Assembly: GCA_964507445.1 (NCBI GenBank)
Contig: CAZDQF010000001.1
Location: 434,001 to 498,000 of the forward strand
Direction: 5' to 3'
Source of the DNA: GCA-2683135 sp964507445
GTDB lineage: Bacteria > Planctomycetota > GCA-002687715
Length of the DNA: 64,000 nt
Shown: piece after piece, positions 25,252 to 34,161 of the stretch
Layout of the letters: every line of letters starts with the position of its first letter
How positions within the stretch are numbered: position 1 is the stretch's first letter
Translations under genes and position numbers: made by a program
Notes under the pieces: generated by a model
Seen by the model: the letters and a program-made list of their open reading frames with translations, nothing else
The model's database searches: none
Told to the model about the DNA's origin: nothing

Positions 25252-26214
25252 ATGGAGCCTCCCGACGACCACACCATGCGACGCGTACAGGTCATCGACT
25301 CCCACACGGAAGGGGAACCCACGCGGGTCGTCATCAGCGGCGCCCCGGAGCTCGGCACGGGGTCGGCGAACGCGCGTCTGGCCCGCCTCCGCGACGAGCA
25401 TGACGGCTTCCGCTCCGCCGTGGTGTGCGAACCGCGGGGCTTTGACGCGCTCGTGGGAGCGCTGCTGCTGGACCCGGTGTCGCCGGATGCGGTGGCCCAG
25501 GTCCTGTTCTTCAACAACGTGGGTTACCTGCCCATGTGCGTCCACGGCACCATCGGCGTCGGCGCCACCCTGCTCCATCAGGGGCGCATCGAGCCGGGCC
25601 TCCATCGCCTCGAGACCCCCGCCGGGGACGTGGTCATGGACGTGGCCGCCGACGGGCAGGTCTCCGTGGAGAACGTCCCCAGCCGACGCACCGCCCGGTC
25701 CATCGAGGTCGACACCCGGGACCACGGGGTCGTGCGCGGCGACGTGGCCTGGGCGGGCAACTGGTTCTTCCTCGTGTCGGATCATGGGCTCGCCATCGCC
25801 CTCGAGAACCTGGAGGACCTGACGGACTACGCCTGGGATGTGCGACGGTCCCTCCGAGAGACGGGGGTGACCGGGGAGGACGGGGTCGAGATCGACCACG
25901 TGGAGCTGTTCGGCCCCCCCACCCGGGCGGACGCGGACAGCAAGAACTTCGTCCTGTGTCCCGGTCGCGAGTACGACCGCTCACCCTGCGGCACCGGCAC
26001 CAGCGCCAAGATGGCCTGCATGCACGCGGACGGGCGGCTCGCGGAGGGGCAGGTGTGGCGACAGGAGAGCATCCTGGGCACCGTGTTCGAGGGCAGCGTG
26101 CGCGCCGCCGGCGACGGTTCGGTCATCCCCACGGTGAGCGGCCGGGCCTGGGTCACCGCCGAGAGCACCCTGCTGTTCGACGAAGCGGACCCGTTCGCCG
26201 AGGGCATCCGGTGA
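25252..26214 (+). CDS. 4-hydroxyproline 2-epimerase (proline racemase family)
   Basis: A 320-residue enzyme expected to interconvert trans-4-hydroxy-L-proline and cis-4-hydroxy-D-proline, the first step of hydroxyproline use. Both catalytic cysteines are present: Cys96 in 'MCVHGTIG' and Cys246 in 'SPCGTGTSA'. 'VIDSHTEGEPTRVV' is the family N-terminus. Two cysteines argue against the 3-hydroxyproline dehydratase subgroup, and the downstream genes complete the hydroxyproline pathway. ATG 25252 and ATG 25276 are both possible; the second gives the more typical family N-terminus, and neither has a clear ribosome site. Its stop overlaps the next gene (GTGA). Confidence 0.9.
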   Translation: MEPPDDHTMRRVQVIDSHTEGEPTRVVISGAPELGTGSANARLARLRDEHDGFRSAVVCEPRGFDALVGALLLDPVSPDAVAQVLFFNNVGYLPMCVHGTIGVGATLLHQGRIEPGLHRLETPAGDVVMDVAADGQVSVENVPSRRTARSIEVDTRDHGVVRGDVAWAGNWFFLVSDHGLAIALENLEDLTDYAWDVRRSLRETGVTGEDGVEIDHVELFGPPTRADADSKNFVLCPGREYDRSPCGTGTSAKMACMHADGRLAEGQVWRQESILGTVFEGSVRAAGDGSVIPTVSGRAWVTAESTLLFDEADPFAEGIR

Positions 26215-27344
26215 CCGGAAACCCAGACGCCCTCGTGGTGGGTGCGGGGATCGTCGGCGCGGCCTGCGCCATGGAGCTCGCGGCCAACGGTGTGTCCGTC
26301 TCCGTCGTGGACCAGGGCGTCCCCGGCGGGGGGACCACCGCCGCCGCCATGGGGCACCTGGTGGTCATGGACGACTCGGAGGCCCAGGGAGACCTGACCC
26401 GCTGGTCGCAGGAGTTGTGGCAACAACTGGCGCCCTCCCTTCCGGGCATCGAACACGATCCCTGCGGCACCCTGTGGGTCGCGGCGGATGAGGCCGAGCT
26501 CGAAGCGGCCGGCCGCAAGGCGGACTGGTGCCGGGATCGGGACGTGGACGCTGAGGTCATCGACGCCCGGGCCCTGCGGGAGTTGGAACCGCACCTGAGC
26601 GGGGATCTCGTAGGCGCTCTCCGGGTGCCGGGAGACAGCGTGGTCTATCCCCCCACCGCCACCGAAGCCATGCTTGACCGCGCCCGCGACAACGGCGCCA
26701 CGGTCACCACCGGCTTCACCGCCCGCTCCGTGGACCCCCGCGGCGCCACCTCCACGGACGGACGGCGGCTCGACGCGGACGTGGTCATCTGCGCCGCCGG
26801 GCATCACACCCTCAAGCTCCTCCATCGTCCGGTTCCGGGTGCCGTGGTCCGGGGGCGCAAGGGGCACCTGGCCATCACCGCCCGCCGTCCGGGCCTGCTC
26901 CGTCACCAGGTGGTGGAGCTGGGGTACCTGAAGAGCGCTCACGGCCACGACGACGTCTCCGTCGCGTGCAATCTCCAACCCCGCACCTCGGGCCAGGTCT
27001 TGATCGGGTCCTCACGCCAGTACGACCGCGAGTCCGCGGAGGTGGAACCACCGGTGCTGGCGCGCATGCTCGCGCGCGCCCGGCGCTTCCTGCCGGCCCT
27101 CGGCGGATGCCCGGTGGTCCGGTGCTGGACCGGGTTTCGCCCGGCCACCCCCGACAACCTGCCGCTGGTGGGACGGGCCCAGGAGGGAGAGGACCTGTGG
27201 CTCGCCACGGGACACGAAGGGCTCGGCATCACCACCGCCCTGGGAACCGCCCGCATCATCGCGGACGGCGTCCTCGGTCGCCCCTCCTCCATCGACCCGA
27301 CGCCCTACCTCCCGCGTCGCTTCGCCGGGTCCGACCATGGCTGA
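26211..27344 (+). CDS. FAD-dependent D-amino-acid oxidoreductase, D-hydroxyproline dehydrogenase beta-like
   Basis: A 377-residue DAO-family flavoprotein. 'DALVVGAGIVGAACAMELA' is the N-terminal dinucleotide-binding motif and 'WLATGHEGLGITTALGTARI' the C-terminal FAD-contacting segment. In this operon it is best read as the catalytic subunit that oxidises cis-4-hydroxy-D-proline to 1-pyrroline-4-hydroxy-2-carboxylate. In pseudomonads the enzyme has three subunit types; the other two appear fused in the next gene. It starts at GTG 26211, overlapping the epimerase stop by 4 bases. The frame is open much further upstream, but that part is antisense-like shadow within the epimerase gene. No signal peptide; cytoplasmic or membrane-peripheral. 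Confidence 0.87.
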   Translation: MTGNPDALVVGAGIVGAACAMELAANGVSVSVVDQGVPGGGTTAAAMGHLVVMDDSEAQGDLTRWSQELWQQLAPSLPGIEHDPCGTLWVAADEAELEAAGRKADWCRDRDVDAEVIDARALRELEPHLSGDLVGALRVPGDSVVYPPTATEAMLDRARDNGATVTTGFTARSVDPRGATSTDGRRLDADVVICAAGHHTLKLLHRPVPGAVVRGRKGHLAITARRPGLLRHQVVELGYLKSAHGHDDVSVACNLQPRTSGQVLIGSSRQYDRESAEVEPPVLARMLARARRFLPALGGCPVVRCWTGFRPATPDNLPLVGRAQEGEDLWLATGHEGLGITTALGTARIIADGVLGRPSSIDPTPYLPRRFAGSDHG

Positions 27345-28890
27345 TGTCAGCTTCAGAATCGACGGGGCCCCCACCACGGCGCCGGAGGGCACCACCATCG
27401 CCGCCGCCGTCATGAACCGGGGGCAACTGGCGCTGCGGCAGAGCGTCACCTCCGAGCCACGGGGCGCCCTCTGCGGCATGGGCGTCTGCTTCGAATGCCG
27501 CGTCACCGTGGACGGGCAACCCCACGTCCGGGCGTGTGTCACAGCGGTCCGTGACGGCATGGACGTGACGACCGGTCCGATGCCGGAGCAGATCCTCAAC
27601 CGGCCGCCCCCGGAGGCGCCGACCGCGACCCTCGAACATCAGGTGGTCATCATCGGCGCGGGTCCCGCGGGCCTGGCGGCGGCGGTGGCCGCCGCGCCCC
27701 GCGCCAGAACCGTCGTCATCGACGAGAACCCTCTCAGCGGCGGTCAGATCTGGAGAGCCGAGAAGACCTCTCCGGTCCCCAAGGCGGCCCGGCTGCGCCG
27801 GCAGGCGGAGAATCGGGGCGCCCTGTTCCTCCACGGCGCCGTGGTGGCCGCCGCCGCGGGAGAGGTGCTGGTTCGCGGCGAAGACCGGTGCTGGCGCGTC
27901 CGCGGCGAACGGGTGGTCATGGCCACGGGAGCGCGGGAGACCTGGCGTCCGTTCCCCGGCTGGACCCTGCCCGGGGTCCTGGGAGCCGGCGGCCTTCAGG
28001 CCCTGGTGAAGGGCGGGCTGGACATCAGCGGCAGACGAGTGCTGGTGTCCGGACAGGGCCCGCTCCTGCTGGCGGTGGCGGCCTACCTTCGAAGTCGGGG
28101 CGCCCTCATCACGGCCCTCGCCACGGCCTGGACACGCTCCGCGGAGCGACGCCTCCTCCCCGCCCTCCTCTCCCGGCCGGGCAAGGCCGTGCAGGCCGCG
28201 ACCCTGGTCCGCCGCCTCCTCGGGGTGCCACGCTGGTACGGGGCCCGACTCACGGAAGTGACCAGGACGGACGACGGCCTGACCGCCTCCCTGGACGTGC
28301 CCGAGGGGAACCGCGAGACCACCGTGGACCTGATCGCCTGCGGGGACCATCTGGTGCCCCAGACCGAGGTGGCCTCCCTCCTCGGCTGCCGGCTCGAGAA
28401 CGGCGCGGTGGCGGTGGATGACCTGCAGAAGACCTCCGTGGAGGGGGTGTACTGCGCCGGAGAAGGGACCGGCGTGGGCGGCGTGGATCTGGCCCTGGCG
28501 GAAGGTCAGGTGGCGGGTCTGGCGGCCGCCGGCGACCTGGACGGCGCCCGCGCCCGCGTGCCGCTCCGGGCTCGTGAGGCCCGCTTCGCGGAAGCCCTGA
28601 CGCGAGCCTTCGTGGTCCATGAACCCCTCAACGACCTCCCGGACCCGGTGGTCATCTGCCGTTGCGAGGACGTGTCCTGGGGTCAGCTGCGGCCCCTCTT
28701 GCCCGGCGCCGATGCGCGGCAAGCCAAGCTGCTGACCCGCTGCGGCATGGGCCCCTGCCAGGGTCGGATCTGCGGATCCGTCAATGCGGCTATGCTCGGG
28801 TGGCCGGCGGGTACCGTACGACCGCCCGTACAACCCATCACCGTGGACGAGCTCGTGCGGCTCGCCGCGCCAGAGGATCGAGATGACTGA
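27337..28890 (+). CDS. fused 2Fe-2S/FAD oxidoreductase, D-hydroxyproline dehydrogenase gamma+alpha-like
   Basis: A 517-residue fusion. Residues 1-75 form a plant-type 2Fe-2S domain with Cys46, Cys51, Cys54 and Cys67. From about 103 ('VVIIGAGPAGLAAAV') follows an FAD/NAD-binding oxidoreductase fold. The end (about 430-480) is a BFD-like Fe-S segment with a C-x-C pair and 'CGMGPCQGRICG'. The same parts are separate gamma and alpha subunits in pseudomonad D-hydroxyproline dehydrogenase, and similar fusions occur in sarcosine oxidase-like proteins. It should pass electrons from the beta flavoprotein onward. ATG 27337 overlaps the preceding stop by 8 bases, and its own end overlaps the next start by 8 bases. 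Confidence 0.87.
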   Translation: MADVSFRIDGAPTTAPEGTTIAAAVMNRGQLALRQSVTSEPRGALCGMGVCFECRVTVDGQPHVRACVTAVRDGMDVTTGPMPEQILNRPPPEAPTATLEHQVVIIGAGPAGLAAAVAAAPRARTVVIDENPLSGGQIWRAEKTSPVPKAARLRRQAENRGALFLHGAVVAAAAGEVLVRGEDRCWRVRGERVVMATGARETWRPFPGWTLPGVLGAGGLQALVKGGLDISGRRVLVSGQGPLLLAVAAYLRSRGALITALATAWTRSAERRLLPALLSRPGKAVQAATLVRRLLGVPRWYGARLTEVTRTDDGLTASLDVPEGNRETTVDLIACGDHLVPQTEVASLLGCRLENGAVAVDDLQKTSVEGVYCAGEGTGVGGVDLALAEGQVAGLAAAGDLDGARARVPLRAREARFAEALTRAFVVHEPLNDLPDPVVICRCEDVSWGQLRPLLPGADARQAKLLTRCGMGPCQGRICGSVNAAMLGWPAGTVRPPVQPITVDELVRLAAPEDRDD

Positions 28891-29791
28891 CGTGAAATGG
28901 GAAGGGGTGATGCCCGCCATCACCACACCCTTCAATGAAGACGGCTCCGTGGACCACGGCTTCCTCGGCACCCACGCCCGGTGGATGATCGACGCCGGGT
29001 GCACCGCCGTCGTCCCCCTGGGGTCCCTGGGAGAGGGGGCCACCCTCGACTTCGACGAGAAGATGGCCGTGCTGCGCACGGTGGTGGAGGCGGTGGGCGA
29101 GCGGGCCCCGGTCATCCCCGGCGTCGCCGCCCTCGCCACTCACCAGGCCGTGGCCCTGGCCGAGGGAGCGCGGGACGCCGGCTGCGGCGGCCTCATGGTC
29201 CTCCCCCCGTACGTCTATCAGGGATGCTGGGACGAGACCCGTCACCACTTCAGCACCGTCATCGGAGCCACCCAGCTCCCCTGCATGCTCTACAACAACC
29301 CCATCGCCTACGGCACGGACGTCACGCCGACCCAGATGGCGGAGCTCGTCGCGACCCACGACAACCTGCAGGCCATGAAGGACTCCGGCGGCGACCTCAG
29401 GAAGATCACCGCCAACCACGCGCTCCACGGAGACCGGGTGGCCCTGTTCGCGGGCCTGGACGACATGGCCATGGAGGCGCCCTGGTGCGGCGCCGTGGGG
29501 TGGGTCGCCGGCCTGGTCAACGCCCTGCCCAGGGAATCCGTGGCCCTGTTCAACCGTGCCCGCGAAGGGGACCGCCAGGGAGCCATGGAGCTCTACTCCT
29601 GGTTCCTGCCGCTCCTTCGCCTGGACACCGTCCCGGAGTTCGTCCAGCTCATCAAGCTGGTTCAGCAGGAGGTGGGCATGGGTACGGAGCGGGTCCGGGC
29701 CCCTCGCCGCCCCCTCACGGGCGCACGGCGCGCCGAGGCCCTCGGCATGATCCGCGCCCAGCTCGAGACCAACCCCATGAAGGGAGAGTGA
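28883..29791 (+). CDS. 1-pyrroline-4-hydroxy-2-carboxylate deaminase-like (DapA family)
   Basis: A 302-residue TIM-barrel enzyme of the dihydrodipicolinate synthase/N-acetylneuraminate lyase family. Lys166 in 'QAMKDSGGDL' should form the Schiff base, and Tyr137 in 'MLYNNPIAYG' is the conserved tyrosine; 'GSLGEGATL' (47-55) replaces the usual GTTGE-type loop. Context gives the specific call: deamination of pyrroline-hydroxycarboxylate to 2,5-dioxopentanoate (2-oxoglutarate semialdehyde). The frame is open to 28784, but ATG 28883 gives the family N-terminus 'KWEGVMPAITTPF' and the same 8-base overlap seen one gene earlier. Cytoplasmic. Confidence 0.88.
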   Translation: MTDVKWEGVMPAITTPFNEDGSVDHGFLGTHARWMIDAGCTAVVPLGSLGEGATLDFDEKMAVLRTVVEAVGERAPVIPGVAALATHQAVALAEGARDAGCGGLMVLPPYVYQGCWDETRHHFSTVIGATQLPCMLYNNPIAYGTDVTPTQMAELVATHDNLQAMKDSGGDLRKITANHALHGDRVALFAGLDDMAMEAPWCGAVGWVAGLVNALPRESVALFNRAREGDRQGAMELYSWFLPLLRLDTVPEFVQLIKLVQQEVGMGTERVRAPRRPLTGARRAEALGMIRAQLETNPMKGE

Positions 29792-29793
29792 CC

Positions 29794-31380
29794 GTGCAGC
29801 TGCATGGCAAGAACATCATCGCAGGGGCCGAGTCTCAGAAGGGCGGCGACGGCTTCCACGGCCGCGACCCTCAGACCGGGGACGAGCTGCCCACCACGTT
29901 CCACGACGCCACCACCCCGGAGGTGGACGCCGCCCTCCAGCGGGCCGCCGCCGCCGCCCGGGAGCTGGCCGCTGACCGCGAACGCCGGGCCTCCTTCCTC
30001 GAGGCCGCGGCCGCGGCCATCGAGGGGCTGGGGGACCACCTGGTGGAGCGGGCCACGGCGGAGTCCGGGTTACCGGCGGCCCGCATCAACATGGAGCGAG
30101 GGCGCACCTGCAACCAGCTCCGCCTGTTCGCAGGGGTGCTCCGGGAAGGGAGCTACCTGGACGCGCGCATCGACCGCGCCCAACCTGACCGGGAGCCCAT
30201 CCCCAAGCCCGACATCCGCCACATGCAGTGGCCCCTCGGCCCGGTGGTGGTGTTCGGCGCCAGCAACTTCCCCCTGGCCTTCTCCGTCGCAGGGGGCGAC
30301 ACCGCCTCCGCCCTGGCGGCCGGGTGCCCGGTGGTGGTGAAGGCCCACCCCGCTCATCCGGGGACCTGCGAGCTCGTGGCCAGGGCCATCAATGACGCGG
30401 TGGCCGCCAGCGGACTCCCCGAAGGGACGTTCTCCCTCATCCATGGCGCCGGACACCAGGTGGGCATCGAGCTGGTGCGCCATCCGCAGACCCGGGCGGT
30501 TGCGTTCACGGGCTCCTTCGCCGGCGGCACCGCCCTCATGGAGGCGGCGCGGCACCGGGAAGACCCCATCCCGTTCTACGCGGAGATGGGCAGCGTCAAC
30601 CCGGTGGTGCTGCTCCCCGGCGCCCTGGCGGAGCGCGCCGACTCCATCGCCGCCGGTCTGCAGCAGTCCGTCTGCCTCGGCGCCGGACAGTTCTGCACCA
30701 ACCCGGGGCTGGTGTTCACCATCGCCGGTCCCGCCAGCGACGGATTCACCGAGGCCCTCGGCGGCCTGTTCAAGGAGGCGCCGGACGCCACCATGCTCCA
30801 CCAGGGCATCCGCGAAGGCTACGTGGCCGGACAACGGTCCATGGGAGGCATCCCCGGTGTCAGCCGCGTCGGACGCGAAGACGGCGACGGAGGACCCGGC
30901 GGAGCGGACGGGACCCCGGCCCTGTTCACCTGCAACGGGACCACCTTCCGCGACCGCACCGAACTCCGGGCCGAGGTCTTCGGCCCCAGCACCCTCCTGG
31001 TGTCCTGTGACGACATGGAGCAGCTGACCACCATCCTCGAGGAGTGCCTGGACGGACAGCTCACCACCACCATCCACGGCACCGACGCGGACCTGTCCGC
31101 CGCCGGCCCGCTGACCGCCACCCTCGCGGAGAGATCGGGCCGCGTCGTCATCAACGGGTTCCCCACGGGCGTGGAGGTGTGCCCGTCCATGCACCACGGC
31201 GGGCCCTTCCCCGCCACCACGGACAGCAGGTCCACCTCCGTCGGGACCGCGGCCATCCGCCGTTTCCTCAGGCCGGTCTGCTATCAGGGGTTCCCTCAGG
31301 GTCTGCTGCCCGCCGAGCTGCGAGATGCCAACCCCGACGGGATCCTCCGCATGATCGACGGCGAATGGAGCAGGGAGTGA
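29794..31380 (+). CDS. 2,5-dioxovalerate (2-oxoglutarate semialdehyde) dehydrogenase
   Basis: A 528-residue aldehyde dehydrogenase. Glu264 ('FYAEMGSVNP') and the nucleophile Cys301 ('GQFCTNPG') are in place; 'GPVVVFGASNFPLAFSVAGGD' is the coenzyme-binding entrance typical of ketoglutarate-semialdehyde dehydrogenases. It oxidises the product of the preceding enzyme to 2-oxoglutarate using NAD(P), feeding the TCA cycle. The start is GTG 29794, which has AGGGAG six to eight bases upstream. GTG 29788, overlapping the previous stop, is an alternative. The large upstream open frame from 28981 is a shadow of the deaminase gene. Confidence 0.9.
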   Translation: MQLHGKNIIAGAESQKGGDGFHGRDPQTGDELPTTFHDATTPEVDAALQRAAAAARELAADRERRASFLEAAAAAIEGLGDHLVERATAESGLPAARINMERGRTCNQLRLFAGVLREGSYLDARIDRAQPDREPIPKPDIRHMQWPLGPVVVFGASNFPLAFSVAGGDTASALAAGCPVVVKAHPAHPGTCELVARAINDAVAASGLPEGTFSLIHGAGHQVGIELVRHPQTRAVAFTGSFAGGTALMEAARHREDPIPFYAEMGSVNPVVLLPGALAERADSIAAGLQQSVCLGAGQFCTNPGLVFTIAGPASDGFTEALGGLFKEAPDATMLHQGIREGYVAGQRSMGGIPGVSRVGREDGDGGPGGADGTPALFTCNGTTFRDRTELRAEVFGPSTLLVSCDDMEQLTTILEECLDGQLTTTIHGTDADLSAAGPLTATLAERSGRVVINGFPTGVEVCPSMHHGGPFPATTDSRSTSVGTAAIRRFLRPVCYQGFPQGLLPAELRDANPDGILRMIDGEWSRE

Positions 31381-31384
31381 CCTA

Positions 31385-32707
31385 ATGCCCAAGTCCACGG
31401 TGATCCTCTCCAACATCAGGAAACTCTACGACGGCTCCGCCAAGGACGAGTCTGCGGTCCACACCGGCTGCGATCTCCACCTGGCGGACGGCAAGATCAA
31501 GGAGCTGAGACCTCACGACCCGGAGGCACGGACCACCGAGGACGTGGACGTGATCAGCGCCGCCAACTGGTACGTGACCCCGGGGCTCATCGACTGCCAC
31601 GGTCACGTGACGGTGTTCGGCCTGTCCAAGGAAGACCTGGAGACCACGGAGAGCGCCGCGGGCATCGTCTACGTGGAGAAGATCCTGTGGCGCACCCTCG
31701 TGGAGGGCGGCGTCACCACCCTCCGCGACGTGGGCGGGGCCACCCACATGATGAAGCGGCTCGTGGACGAGGGGGTCTTCATCGGACCTCGCATGAAGAT
31801 CGCCATCTGCATGCTGTCCACCACCGGAGGACACGCGGACTTCCTCGGGCCGGACCGCTGCCACGGAGAGATGCAGAACTTCTGGGGCCCCGCTCCGGGG
31901 CGCCCCACCAGCGTGGTGGACGGGCCCTGGGAGTGTCGCAAGCGGGTGCGGGAGATCATCGCCTGCGGCGCGGACCTGATCAAACTCTGCACCTCCCCCG
32001 GCGTGGCCTCCCCCTCCGACCACCTGGAGAACCAGGACTTCTCGCCGGAGGAGATCGAGGCCATCTGCACCGAGGCGGAGGCGCGCGGCGTCAAGGTGGC
32101 CGCCCACGCCCACTCCATGTCGGGCATCGAGCTCGCCGTGGACAACGGCGTCCACGACATCCAGCACGTGTCCTGGATGGACGAACGCCTGGTGGAGAAG
32201 GCCCACGCTCGCGGCTGCACCGTGACCCCGACGTCCTGGACCATGGACGTCCTCCAGACCACCCCCGGCCTCACGGACTTCGTCCGCGACAAGGCCAAGC
32301 GCGCCTATGACGTCCACGCCCAGGCGGTACAGCACGCGAAGGCCGGCGGCCTGGAGATCCTCATGGGCACGGACGCGGTCTGGCCCGGGATGCACGGCCG
32401 CAACTGGATGGAGTTGGTCCACCTCATGCGCGAGGGGCTCACGGCGCTCGAGGCCTGGTACGCCTCCACGGGCGCCCCCGCCACGGCCATCGAACAACCG
32501 GACACCGGGGTGCTGGAGGCAGGGAGGCGCGCCGACCTGCTGATCTCCACCCAGGACGTGATCGACAATCCCGCCCGCTTCGACCAGAGGTGCATGCTCG
32601 AGGTCATCAAGGACGGCGTCGGTTACCGCGGGTCCCTGCCGCAGCTACCTCAGCGGACCTTCCGTCACACGGTGGACGATGCCATCGGGCCGGTCATGGA
32701 ACCCTGA
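31385..32707 (+). CDS. prolidase-like metal-dependent amidohydrolase
   Basis: A 440-residue amidohydrolase with the expected metal ligands: His72 and His74 ('DCHGHV'), a lysine in 'ADLIKLCTSPG' near 202, histidines in 'AAHAHS' near 240 and 'HDIQHVSW' near 260, and an aspartate in 'MGTDAVWPG' near 330. It resembles the imidazolonepropionase-like/Xaa-Pro dipeptidase group. Placed at the end of the hydroxyproline genes, cleavage of Xaa-Pro or Xaa-hydroxyproline dipeptides is an attractive reading but is inference. No signal peptide is visible, so it should act in the cytoplasm. ATG 31385 follows the previous stop by 4 bases, with AGGGAG upstream. Confidence 0.8.
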   Translation: MPKSTVILSNIRKLYDGSAKDESAVHTGCDLHLADGKIKELRPHDPEARTTEDVDVISAANWYVTPGLIDCHGHVTVFGLSKEDLETTESAAGIVYVEKILWRTLVEGGVTTLRDVGGATHMMKRLVDEGVFIGPRMKIAICMLSTTGGHADFLGPDRCHGEMQNFWGPAPGRPTSVVDGPWECRKRVREIIACGADLIKLCTSPGVASPSDHLENQDFSPEEIEAICTEAEARGVKVAAHAHSMSGIELAVDNGVHDIQHVSWMDERLVEKAHARGCTVTPTSWTMDVLQTTPGLTDFVRDKAKRAYDVHAQAVQHAKAGGLEILMGTDAVWPGMHGRNWMELVHLMREGLTALEAWYASTGAPATAIEQPDTGVLEAGRRADLLISTQDVIDNPARFDQRCMLEVIKDGVGYRGSLPQLPQRTFRHTVDDAIGPVMEP

Positions 32708-32742
32708 GAGACGACCCGCAAGCCCTGACGCGAGAACCCACC

Positions 32743-34161
32743 ATGTCCTCCAGCTCACTCAAGAGACTCGCCGGCCTGATCTGGGCAGGAGTGGGGATCA
32801 TGCTGGCCTGGCGCGGCGTCATCATGCTCCAGAAGGCGGAGACCACGTGGGGGTTGATCCTGGCCGCCGTCCTCGGCGCCCTGGTGGGCGTCGCCAAGGG
32901 TAACTTCGTCCTCGGCAAGACCGCCCGGCGCAACATCAAGCGCATGGAGGCCATCCCGTCCCCCCGTCCGTGGAACGTCTTCACCTCCAAGTTCTATGTC
33001 CTGATCCTCCTCATGATCGGCCTGGGAGTCGGACTCCGCAGCCTGGCGGCGGCGGAGGTGCTGCCGTGGGCGCTGGTCGGCGGCATCTATCTCGGCATCG
33101 GGCTGGCGCTCCTCGTGGCCAGCCGACTCTACCTGCTCCCGCCCAGGCCTCCGCTGCCCACCCGCACGGACCACATCCCGGAGCGGGACGACGGCCGCAC
33201 GGGCCTCCTGGTGACCAACCTCGGCACCCCGGACGCGCCCACCGGCGGCGCCGTGCGACGCTACCTTCGCGAGTTCCTCAGCGATCGCCGCGTGGTGGAG
33301 GTGCCGGCCATCTTCTGGGCGCCCTTGCTCAACGGCATCATCCTGCCGATCCGGGGGGCGCGTTCCGCGCGGGCCTACCGCAAGGTGTGGGACGAGGAGA
33401 CGGGCTCACCGCTCATGCACTACACCCGGGCCATCACCGATGGCATCCGGGAACGGCTCGACGACACCTGGGTGGTGGAGATGGGCATGCGCTACGGGTC
33501 CCCTTCTCTCGAGGACGCCATCAGGAAGCTCCACGAGTCCGGCTGCCGTCGCATCGTGGCCCTGCCCCTCTACCCCCAGTACAGCAACACCACCACAGGG
33601 ACCACCCAGGCGCGCATCTCCGAGCTGATCTCCGCCATGCGCGACCAACCCGCCGTCTCCTTCGTCCCCCCGTTCCCGGACGACCCCGGGTACGTGAGCG
33701 CCCTCGCCGCGCGGGTGCGGGAGGCGTGCGCCGACGGCCCTCCGGACCACTACGTCTTCAGCTTCCATGGGCTGCCCGAAGACTACGTCAAGCGCGGTGA
33801 CCCCTACGTCGAGCACTGCGCCCGCACCAGCTGGGCCCTGGCCACGGAGCTGGGCCTGGAGCGACACCAATGGGAGATGATCTTCCAGTCGCGGTTCGGG
33901 CCGCAGCCCTGGCTGCAGCCCTACCTGGACGAGTACGTGCCGGGCCTCACGGACCGCTACAAGCGCGTCCTGGTGACCACCCCAGGTTTCGCCGCGGACT
34001 GCCTCGAGACCATCGAGGAGGTGGGCATGGAGCTGCGGGACGACTTCGAAGAAGCCGGCGGCGAGGAGCTCATCGTCGTGCCCGCCCTCAACGACTCGCC
34101 TCCGTGGCTGGACGCGCTGGCGCGCATGGTCCAGGAGACCGGCGCCTCAACGCCCTCCTGA
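32743..34161 (+). CDS. hemH: ferrochelatase with N-terminal membrane domain
   Basis: A 472-residue fusion. Residues 1-135 contain about four membrane helices (near 10-28, 36-51, 83-101 and 108-131). From about 150 a complete ferrochelatase follows: 'LLVTNLGTPDAP', 'LPLYPQYSNTTTGTT', the catalytic His342 in 'FSFHGLP', and Glu422 in 'DCLETIEE'. It inserts iron into a porphyrin to make haem. Bacterial ferrochelatases are usually 310-360 residues and have no such leader. ATG 32743 precedes the first helix, 35 bases after the amidohydrolase stop, so it may be the last gene of the same transcript. The final 15 bases overlap the convergent lipoprotein gene. Confidence 0.9.
   Translation: MSSSSLKRLAGLIWAGVGIMLAWRGVIMLQKAETTWGLILAAVLGALVGVAKGNFVLGKTARRNIKRMEAIPSPRPWNVFTSKFYVLILLMIGLGVGLRSLAAAEVLPWALVGGIYLGIGLALLVASRLYLLPPRPPLPTRTDHIPERDDGRTGLLVTNLGTPDAPTGGAVRRYLREFLSDRRVVEVPAIFWAPLLNGIILPIRGARSARAYRKVWDEETGSPLMHYTRAITDGIRERLDDTWVVEMGMRYGSPSLEDAIRKLHESGCRRIVALPLYPQYSNTTTGTTQARISELISAMRDQPAVSFVPPFPDDPGYVSALAARVREACADGPPDHYVFSFHGLPEDYVKRGDPYVEHCARTSWALATELGLERHQWEMIFQSRFGPQPWLQPYLDEYVPGLTDRYKRVLVTTPGFAADCLETIEEVGMELRDDFEEAGGEELIVVPALNDSPPWLDALARMVQETGASTPS

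Noticed and set aside
25536..26210. N-terminal extension of the flavoprotein gene into the epimerase gene
   Set aside because: The extension is Arg/Pro/His-rich shadow sequence; the FAD motif begins right after GTG 26211, which overlaps the previous stop in the usual GTGA manner.
27256..29139. A 627-codon open frame on the minus strand
   Set aside because: It lies fully antisense to the Fe-S/FAD dehydrogenase and deaminase genes, has no recognisable domain and is low-complexity; such frames are expected in GC-rich code.
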